From NCBI GenBank assembly GCA_024681875.1, contig JAILAA010000031.1, positions 1 to 43,304 on the forward strand: DNA of 43,304 nt, written 5' to 3'. How positions within the stretch are numbered: the first letter of the stretch is position 1; every line of letters begins with the position of its first letter. The notes under the pieces were generated by a model. That model was not told the origin of the DNA. It worked only from the letters and a program-made list of their open reading frames with translations, and did not search any database. The translations under genes were made by a program, and so were the position numbers. The stretch is from Prevotella sp. (GTDB taxonomy: Bacteria > Bacteroidota > Bacteroidia > Bacteroidales > Bacteroidaceae). Positions 37,761-43,304 of this stretch are shown here, piece after piece.

Positions 37761-37960
37761 ATTGAAGGTGGAGGGCTGAGGGTGGAGGGTGGAGGGCTGA
37801 GGGTGGAGGGTGGATGGTGGAGGGTGGAAGGTGGAGGGTAGAGGGTAGAGGGTGGAGGGTTGAGGGTGGAAGGTTGAGGGTTGAGGGTGGAAGGTGGAAG
37901 GTGGAAGGTTGAGGGTGAAAGGTGGAGGGTGGAAGGTTGAGGGTGAAAGGTGGAAGGTGG
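37761..37960. repeat. 28-unit heptamer array
   Basis: Twenty-eight consecutive 7-bp units without any insertion or deletion (37761-37956) plus a partial unit. The commonest units are GTGGAGG, GTGGAAG and GTTGAGG; variants include GCTGAGG, GTAGAGG and GTGAAAG. The same units, or their reverse complements, occur in short runs inside several genes of the window. Confidence 0.9.
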
Positions 37961-37967
37961 TATCTCG

Positions 37968-38098
37968 ACTCCCCACCCCTTAAGGGGCGGGGTGGCCGAA
38001 GGCCGGAGCGGGGAGTTGCTGCGCCATAGGCAGAGTGTGTGAATGGCGTGCAAAGTAATTGCACCCCTCCCTACAAGGGAGGGGCTGGGGGAGAGTCT
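37968..38098. repeat. GC-rich 131-bp repeat, copy 1
   Basis: Begins ACTCCCCACCCCTTAAGGGG and ends GGGGGAGAGTCT. It contains nested palindromes (CCCCTTAAGGGG, GGCCGAAGGCC, CCCCTCCCTACAAGGGAGGGG-like) and TGCAAAGTAATTGCA. It differs from copy 2 at about ten positions. Confidence 0.85.
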
Positions 38099-38260
38099 AT
38101 GCCTGCCGCAGGGAAAGTTACAGACCCCACCCCTGCCCCTCCCCTTGAGGGGCGGGGAGTTTATGAGGTGGCTTCCCTTCTTGCGTCCCGTTGGTAGCAA
38201 GCGTCACCCTTCGGGATGCCGAGCGGAGGGGCGGGGAATTGCTGCGCCAGAGGTATCAAA
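38099..38260. repeat. Partial copies of the 131-bp repeat
   Basis: Between the two full copies are fragments of the same repeat: CCCCTTGAGGGGCGGGGAGTT near 38143-38161 and GGGGCGGGGAATTGCTGCGC near 38229-38248. No coding frame in this stretch is credible. Confidence 0.6.
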
Positions 38261-38391
38261 ACTCCCAACCCTTTAAGGGGCGGGGTGGCCGAAGGCCGGG
38301 GCGGGGAGTTGCTGCGCCAGAGGCAGAGTGTGCGAAGGGCATGCAAAGTAATTGCACCCCTCCCTACAAGGGAGGGACCGGGGGAGAGTCT
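38261..38391. repeat. GC-rich 131-bp repeat, copy 2
   Basis: A direct copy of 37968-38098 with the same length, starting ACTCCCAACCCTTTAAGGGG and ending GGGGGAGAGTCT. It is followed by two further GGGGGAGAGTCT-type units, so its end appears to have been duplicated in tandem. Confidence 0.85.
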
Positions 38392-38454
38392 GCCGGGGGA
38401 GAGTCTAGAGGGGCCGGGGGAGAGTCTGGAGGGGCCGGGGTGGGTCAGTTATCG

Positions 38455-38582
38455 ATTAACGGATTAACGATTAACGTTAAGGCCCCAATTTCGGCATTTT
38501 TTTTGATATTTTGCCCCCCTCGCCCCCTTGGGGCGTTTTTATTTTGCCCCCTCGCCTGTGCCTGTAGTGTTGACGCGCGGCT
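38455..38582. repeat. Right arm of the inverted repeat
   Basis: 128 bp, the inverted partner of 37317-37448. It includes the last 14 codons and stop of the histidine-kinase gene (38582-38539), a GC hairpin and the GATTAAC heptamers (38454-38475). Confidence 0.8.
38521..38545 (+). terminator. Rho-independent terminator facing the kinase gene
   Basis: CGCCCC (38521-38526), loop CTT, GGGGCG (38530-38535), then TTTTTATTTT on the plus strand. It would stop rightward transcripts, for example read-through from the xylan block, exactly at the 3' end of the convergent kinase gene. Confidence 0.7.
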
Positions 38583-40488
38583 CCACGCGCGGCATCTCAA
38601 GCACGAAGCGGCTACCGTCCTTGTAGTCTTTGTCGTAGAAGAGGTCGCCCCCCAGCATCCGCGCAAACTGTCGCGAGATGCAGAGACCAAGTCCAAGCCC
38701 CTCGGTAAAGTCGTTCAGCTTTTCAAACTGTGTGAACAGCTTGGCCTGTGCCTCGACGGGTATGCCCGGACCAGTGTCTTCCACGATGAAGCGTACTACC
38801 TTGGCGCCCTGGCGCAGGCGCAGGGTGATGGAGCCCTCAACGGTGAACTTCTTTGCATTGTAGAGCAGCTCGTAGAGTGCTTTCTTCAGATAGTCTGTGT
38901 TGGTGGTAATGGTCTGAGTGTCGGCCAGTGCGCTGTCTACTGTAATGGTGATGTGTTGGGGCAGGCGGCTGTTGAAGAAATGCACCGTTTCTGCTGCAAA
39001 TGCATTGCAGTTGATTTTATCCTTGCGCTCCAAGTACTGATGGTGCTCGTTGAAGGAGGCTGCCAACAGCATGTTCACCATACGCGACACCGATGTGCTG
39101 TTCTTCTGCATCGTGGCAGTCAGGTGCTGTCGCTCTTCAAGTGTCATTGACTTGAAATTGTCGCGCAGCACCTGCATGAAGCCCATGATGATGTTCAGGG
39201 GTGTGCGCAGCTGGTGTGAGACGCTCTGCACGAAGGCCATCTTCTTTCTGTCGGCCTCGTCGGCTTTTCTGGTGGTCTGTGCCAGCTCTTCATTCTGCCG
39301 CTCTTTCTCGGCATCGGCGCTTCGCAGGCTTGCTATGTGCTCCTCCAGCGTCTGCTGCATGGTGGCGAAATTGTTCTGCAAGTTGCCCAATGCATCGGTG
39401 CGGTTGCTACGTGGCATTCTCTCGCTGAAGTCACCGTCGGCGATGTGCGACGCTTGTCTGGCCAGCTCCTTGACAGGTGCTATGAAGCGTCTGACGGTGC
39501 GGTTGCAATAGAAAGTCAGGACGAGCAGGCCGATGACGACAAAGAAGATGACGATGAATCTCAGGTGTACATAGCCTGCCGTCACGTCGGCTTCGACGCA
39601 CACCAGGGCCAGACCCCAGCCTGTCTTTTTCACTGGCTGGTAGAACGACACATAGGTCACGCCTTCGGCCACTGTCCTCATGCTGCCTTTGTTGCCTGCC
39701 ACCATCTCGTGGCCCAAGGCGATGAGGTCGGGCTGTCGCTTGGGGTCAACGTCGGTAAAGATGGTTGTAGTCACCAGACGGCTGGTGTCGGGATGGACGA
39801 AGTAGTGTCCTTCGCGTCCCAGCATCATGCTATAGGCGTTGGGATATGGCTTTGTGGCGCTGATAATCTTCGATAGTCTGGGCAGTGAGATATCGGTGGA
39901 GAGAACGCCGATGAGGGTGCTGTCGGCATCGTAGAGCGGCACGCAGTAGGAGGCAATCATTTCTGGCGAAGAGAGTGTACCCTCGTTGTAGTCGTTGAAG
40001 GGGTCTACCCATACGGCCTTGCGGGCTTCGCGTGGTGCTTTGTACCACACCTTGTCGAAATATTCATATTCTCCTTCCCGCACAGTCTCTATGCTGTCGC
40101 CATCCCTGACGGAGTAGACGGAGAAATAGCGGCCGTATTCCGGGAAGAAGTCAGGCTCGGTGGTGATGGAGCAGCTGTTGATGTTGGGATTCAGTTCCAC
40201 TATGCGGCGAGAGAAAGCGAACAGCGAGTCGGGCACCATGTTGTTCTTGACCACCCATTCCATATTGTGCGTAGCCGTCTCCACTTCTCCCAGATAGCCC
40301 TCCAGGCGCTGTGCGGTGTTGTCGAGGGCACATTCGGCATGTCGGAACGCCTCCTGCAGCACCATGTGCCTGGATTTGAGGAAGAGCAGTCCTATCGTTA
40401 CGACGAAGACCGCCAGCGCAAAAGCCAGGATTCCGCTGGATATTCTCTTTGACAGCGATCTGCCGATATAGTCTTTGAATAATTTCAT
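38539..40488 (-). CDS. dCache-HAMP sensor histidine kinase
   Basis: 649 residues. TM1 (about 18-38), a large extracytoplasmic dCache sensor (about 45-300, with FYQPVKKTGWGLAL at its end), TM2 (about 306-326), HAMP and a coiled coil. The HisKA domain has phospho-acceptor H425 in SVSHQLRTPLN. The HATPase domain has ELLYNAKKF (N box), DTGPGIP and GLGLGLCISRQFARMLGG. The ligand is unknown; dCache domains usually bind small molecules. No receiver or regulator gene is in the window. The gene starts 12 bp after a related sensor lacking kinase function and is probably cotranscribed with it and the CE15 gene. The last 14 codons lie in the inverted repeat. Confidence 0.9.
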   Translation of the reverse strand: MKLFKDYIGRSLSKRISSGILAFALAVFVVTIGLLFLKSRHMVLQEAFRHAECALDNTAQRLEGYLGEVETATHNMEWVVKNNMVPDSLFAFSRRIVELNPNINSCSITTEPDFFPEYGRYFSVYSVRDGDSIETVREGEYEYFDKVWYKAPREARKAVWVDPFNDYNEGTLSSPEMIASYCVPLYDADSTLIGVLSTDISLPRLSKIISATKPYPNAYSMMLGREGHYFVHPDTSRLVTTTIFTDVDPKRQPDLIALGHEMVAGNKGSMRTVAEGVTYVSFYQPVKKTGWGLALVCVEADVTAGYVHLRFIVIFFVVIGLLVLTFYCNRTVRRFIAPVKELARQASHIADGDFSERMPRSNRTDALGNLQNNFATMQQTLEEHIASLRSADAEKERQNEELAQTTRKADEADRKKMAFVQSVSHQLRTPLNIIMGFMQVLRDNFKSMTLEERQHLTATMQKNSTSVSRMVNMLLAASFNEHHQYLERKDKINCNAFAAETVHFFNSRLPQHITITVDSALADTQTITTNTDYLKKALYELLYNAKKFTVEGSITLRLRQGAKVVRFIVEDTGPGIPVEAQAKLFTQFEKLNDFTEGLGLGLCISRQFARMLGGDLFYDKDYKDGSRFVLEMPRVEPRVNTTGTGEGAK

Positions 40489-40500
40489 GGCTTCGGCAGT

Positions 40501-41937
40501 TTAGGTGGTGGTTATGTCGTCTTTCTTGCCGGTTGTCACGGCAATCATGTCGTCGAGCAGGCTGGTGATGGTATCGGTGTTGGCTATCATCTCACGCGTC
40601 ATCTTCTCTACCATCTCCTGCTTCATCTCGTCTTGCTGCTGCCGGATGATATCCACCATGCTGCTGATGGCATTGGCGGGCTGCAGCATTTTGTCTGTGG
40701 CACTGTTCAGGAAAGCGCTCTGCGCTCTTTCCGCTTCCCTGGCGTGTTTATAGGCCTTTCGCAACGACAGCCCCTGTTCGTCAAGGCTGCGCCGGTTCTG
40801 CGCAATCTTCTCGAGGAACGAGGCCAGCGACTGCTGCATCCCCACAAAGACCCGTTGCAGACGTCCCAACTCGTCCTTTCTTCTGGTGTTTTCTATGGGC
40901 TGGTCGAAATGTCCTTCGGCGAGATACCTTGTCGAGGCTTCGAGCTTTTCCAGCGGCTTCATCTGCCAGCGGATATAGCAGATGCAGAAGGTAAGCAAGA
41001 CAGCCAGCCCAGCCAGTGTAAGGGCGATGGCCCAGCGGCGCAACCCGTAGAAGGGCCCCATCATTTCTTCCTCGGGACATGCTACGACGATGCTCCAGGC
41101 AGCTTTCTTGAATGGTTGGTAGAAGACGTAGCTTTCCCTGCCCCTTATGCGCAGCTTCGTCGTGCCGCTCTCACCGTTCAGCAGCGCCTTGGCCAACTGC
41201 ACCTCATCATCGCTGTGGCTTTCTTTGATGACTTTCATAATGGCGCCTGGCTGTAGCATCATGCTGTCAGGATGGATAAGCAGCGAGCCGTTGTGGCTCA
41301 GCAGCGCACAATAGGTGTCGGGCGAAGGCCGTGTGTCCATGATGGTGCGTGACAGCTTGTCCAGCGAGATGTCGACAGCCAGCACTCCGGCGCCTCCCTT
41401 GATAGGCATCGAGAAGGTGACGATGGGCCTGGGGCTGTACTTGCTCACCGACTTAGGGTCTATCCACATCGCACTGTCGCATTTCACGGGGCTGGCATAC
41501 CACTCCTGTTCCGCATAGGGCACATCGCCGAAGGTGTCGAAGCGCTGGATGCAGCCGTCTTCGTGGCGGTAATAGGCCATGTAGTAGCGCCCCTTGTCAG
41601 GGTAGTAGTCGGGTTTGAAGGCGATGGCACAGCCATCGATGATGGGATTATTCTCCAGCATCATGCGGCTGTAGGTAAGCATAGCGTCGGGATCGTCCAG
41701 ATGATGTTCCACGTTCCACAGCATGTTGCGTGAAGCCGTCTCCACATTGTGCAGCACATTATCGATGGTAAGCACCGACGAATTGAGCGTGGCGTGGGCC
41801 CTTTCCATGACCTCGTCCTCCAGCGTCTGGTGCGAGAACCACAGCAGCATCCACATAGCGGCGATGAACATCATCGCCACAAAAGACGCCACCCAGATGC
41901 TGAGCCGCGCTGTCAACGTCTTAGTTATACGAAACAT
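40501..41937 (-). CDS. dCache-HAMP sensor with degenerate kinase core
   Basis: 478 residues, with ATG at 41937 chosen over an upstream GTG. TM1 (about 12-34), dCache sensor (about 40-290, ending FYQPFKKAAWSIVV), TM2 and HAMP match the neighbouring kinase throughout, so the two are paralogues. The helical segment that should be HisKA reads AFLNSATDKMLQPANAIS where a kinase has SHELRTPLNAI: the phospho-acceptor position is D415 and the RTP part is lost. The protein ends about 60 residues later with no ATPase domain. It may act as a partner receptor for the kinase. The gene lies 15 bp after the CE15 stop. Confidence 0.85.
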   Translation of the reverse strand: MFRITKTLTARLSIWVASFVAMMFIAAMWMLLWFSHQTLEDEVMERAHATLNSSVLTIDNVLHNVETASRNMLWNVEHHLDDPDAMLTYSRMMLENNPIIDGCAIAFKPDYYPDKGRYYMAYYRHEDGCIQRFDTFGDVPYAEQEWYASPVKCDSAMWIDPKSVSKYSPRPIVTFSMPIKGGAGVLAVDISLDKLSRTIMDTRPSPDTYCALLSHNGSLLIHPDSMMLQPGAIMKVIKESHSDDEVQLAKALLNGESGTTKLRIRGRESYVFYQPFKKAAWSIVVACPEEEMMGPFYGLRRWAIALTLAGLAVLLTFCICYIRWQMKPLEKLEASTRYLAEGHFDQPIENTRRKDELGRLQRVFVGMQQSLASFLEKIAQNRRSLDEQGLSLRKAYKHAREAERAQSAFLNSATDKMLQPANAISSMVDIIRQQQDEMKQEMVEKMTREMIANTDTITSLLDDMIAVTTGKKDDITTT

Positions 41938-41952
41938 GCACACAATAATTAT

Positions 41953-43086
41953 TTAATAGAGAAGGAACCTGTCGATAAACGACTGCACGACGGGATACTG
42001 CTCCATCGGCAACTGGCAATGGCCGTGACCGCCCAGTATGTCGCAGCCGAAGCGGTCGCCTATGCCGAAGCGCTCCCACACCTTCTTGGCGGTCTCGGCC
42101 GATGCACGCATGGAGCCGTCGGCCAGCCACACATAGTCGGGATTGCCCAATAGCAGCAGCGCACGCGGACACACCATGGCGCAGAGCTCGTGCTGGTCGT
42201 AAGGCAGGCGATAGACGTTGTCGCCGCCAAAGTTCTCCCTCTGGCTCTCAAGAAACCAGTGGTAGTCGGTCTTGTCCAAGTCCTCCACATTCTCCGTCGA
42301 CTCATGGCTGACGCGCCATGCTGCCGCACCGCCGCCACCAGGTTCCTGGGCGATGGTCAAGGCGATGCGCTCGTCGAAGGCGCCGCAGTAAAGCGCCATC
42401 TTGCCAGCATAGGAGCAGCCGCTGACGCCTATGCGGCGGGTATCAATCTTCGTCGTCTCGGGGCCCAAGAGCTGCAGGCCGTCGATGAGGCGGCTCATGC
42501 CCCATGCCCACTCGCTGTAGGCGCCGTTGGCCGTAAGCTCAGGGTAGAGGCGGTCGAAGGCGTGCTCGCCGCGGTCGTGGTGCTGGCCAAACTGCTTATA
42601 GTCGTTCACGTCTGCCGAGCGGAAGGTCATAAATGCCACGGGGCGGCCCTCAAACAGCTGGCGTGGCAACGTCAGCATGTCGGTGCCTATCATCACGGCG
42701 TAGGGCGGACGTCCCACATTGGGATAACGGATGAGCGAGCGCAGCGTCAGTGTCTCGCCGTTCACCTTCACGTCAACGACGATGGCCGTATCGCCCTCCA
42801 TGTGTGCCGTCACCTGTCCGGGCTCCATCACAGGCTTCGTGCCGATGCCGTAGTGCTGTATGAGCGAGCCTATCTCGTTGCGCCGCCGCTCCCAGTCGCC
42901 GAAGCTGCCAACGCCCTCCAGGGCATCGGGCAAATCTTTTATCACAGGCAGCTCTGCAGCCGCCTTAAACTGCTTCAAGGCAAGCCCTGCGCCAGTGTTC
43001 TCCTGTTCGTACACACGCGGCTGCGCCACTGTCATGGCAACGCCGAACATGCAGCAAAGCACTGCCGTCAACATCCTTCTTTTCAT
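41953..43086 (-). CDS. Glucuronoyl esterase, CE15
   Basis: Cleaves esters between 4-O-methylglucuronic acid of xylan and lignin alcohols. 377 residues from the ATG at 43086, with a signal peptide (MKRRMLTAVLCCMFGVAMTVAQ). The open frame extends to 43206 but runs through the promoter; ATG 43095 is the other option. The CE15 triad is S225 in GVSGCSYAGK, E248 in AQEPGGGG and H356 in GGHGHCQL. The Ser-Glu distance of 23 residues equals that of the fungal enzyme StGE2. Its activity complements the xylan block on the opposite strand, although the two are 4.7 kb apart. First gene of an operon with the two dCache sensors. Confidence 0.92.
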   Translation of the reverse strand: MKRRMLTAVLCCMFGVAMTVAQPRVYEQENTGAGLALKQFKAAAELPVIKDLPDALEGVGSFGDWERRRNEIGSLIQHYGIGTKPVMEPGQVTAHMEGDTAIVVDVKVNGETLTLRSLIRYPNVGRPPYAVMIGTDMLTLPRQLFEGRPVAFMTFRSADVNDYKQFGQHHDRGEHAFDRLYPELTANGAYSEWAWGMSRLIDGLQLLGPETTKIDTRRIGVSGCSYAGKMALYCGAFDERIALTIAQEPGGGGAAAWRVSHESTENVEDLDKTDYHWFLESQRENFGGDNVYRLPYDQHELCAMVCPRALLLLGNPDYVWLADGSMRASAETAKKVWERFGIGDRFGCDILGGHGHCQLPMEQYPVVQSFIDRFLLY

Positions 43087-43107
43087 AGAAAGCATAGTTT
43101 TACGTTG

Positions 43108-43138
43108 CAAATATATAAAAAAACTTAGAAATGTCAAG
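43108..43138 (-). promoter_or_regulatory. Promoter of the CE15-sensor operon
   Basis: On the minus strand CTTG (43138-43135), 19 bp, then TATATTTG (43115-43108), a full -7 match with a one-off -33. It supports the start at 43086 and a leader of about 15 nt. Confidence 0.6.
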
Positions 43139-43202
43139 GATTTTCGCAGAAAATTTTCCACGAAATGGACTGAGCCGAAAGACAGTTCTTTCTGCTTTTG
43201 CG

Positions 43203-43304
43203 TCAATAGAGCAATAGCAGTCCTGCGAAGCCTGCCATGAGGATGAGCTTGATGGGGTTGATGTTGAAGATTTTCGTGCCGATGAACGTGGCGACGAAAA
43301 GGAA
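43203..43304 (-). CDS. C-terminal end of a probable chromate transporter
   Basis: Thirty-three residues from the window edge to a TGA at 43205-43203: FLFVATFIGTKIFNINPIKL followed by a hydrophobic end, AGFAGLLLLY. The NPI/L helix and the very short C-terminus recall ChrA-family transporters of Bacteroidota. Only the 3' end is present, so the call is tentative. The stop lies 65 bp before the CE15 promoter. Confidence 0.5.
   Translation of the reverse strand, partial: FLFVATFIGTKIFNINPIKLILMAGFAGLLLLY

Noticed and set aside
37761..37960. CRISPR array
   Set aside because: The repeats are contiguous 7-bp units with no spacers, and no cas gene is present.
37664..38200. A 178-residue leftward frame of Ser/Thr/Pro/Phe/His repeats
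   Set aside because: It is the translation of the 7-bp array and 131-bp repeat. Neighbouring frames give similar repeats, the codons follow the array and not protein constraint, and no start signal is present.
38191..39150. A 319-residue rightward frame over the repeats and the kinase 3' half
   Set aside because: It runs through repeat DNA and then antisense to the well-supported kinase gene, with no recognisable domain.

Overview
The window looks like a chromosomal piece of a Prevotella-type gut or rumen Bacteroidota. Starts lack Shine-Dalgarno motifs. Several genes are preceded by the Bacteroidota promoter pattern TTTG-N19/20-TAnnTTTG. Surface proteins end in the short 'KGxYIxNGKK' tail common in this group, and the gene content is dominated by secreted plant-polysaccharide enzymes. 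This is inferred from protein and promoter character; no rRNA or tRNA gene was seen.

Layout. (1) 1-572: 5' part of an unknown membrane-anchored protein on the minus strand. (2) 795-11354, plus strand: alpha-glucan block with a DPE2-like GH77 4-alpha-glucanotransferase, a SusB-type GH97 alpha-glucosidase, a 1113-residue secreted multi-domain binding protein and a lipoprotein type I pullulanase. (3) 11486-25582, minus strand: an MG2/plug-type surface protein, dnaA, an operon (NrdJ C-terminal-like protein, folB, SPOR amidase, MCE protein), a cyclophilin, a GlsB-type membrane protein, an AGCS symporter and a CotH/lamin-tail surface protein. (4) 25778-37289, plus strand: xylan block with a type-B carboxylesterase, a small esterase, a two-module esterase with a glycine-rich tail, a GH3 glycosidase with PA14 and a 1399-residue GH10-CBM-CBM-CE6 enzyme. 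(5) 37290-38538: a repeat-dense convergent intergenic region. (6) 38539-43086, minus strand: a CE15 glucuronoyl esterase followed by two dCache sensors, one a full histidine kinase and one lacking the phospho-acceptor His and the ATPase domain. (7) 43203-43304: the 3' end of a probable chromate transporter.

Functionally, the first block would debranch and hydrolyse alpha-glucans and transfer glucose units between them. The second would cut acetylated, feruloylated and glucuronoylated xylan. The CE15-sensor operon links xylan side-chain removal to signalling. No SusC/SusD pair lies in the window.

The most unusual content is repetitive DNA. A degenerate family of 7-bp tandem repeats occurs both between genes and in frame inside at least four genes. 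Three intergenic arrays built of about 21-bp self-complementary units with T-runs lie downstream of genes. A GC-rich 131-bp repeat occurs twice, with a recognisable relative inside the amidase linker. A pair of about 130-bp inverted repeats, each encoding the last codons of the histidine kinase, encloses about 1 kb that contains the remnant of a tiny 'smalltalk'-like peptide gene.
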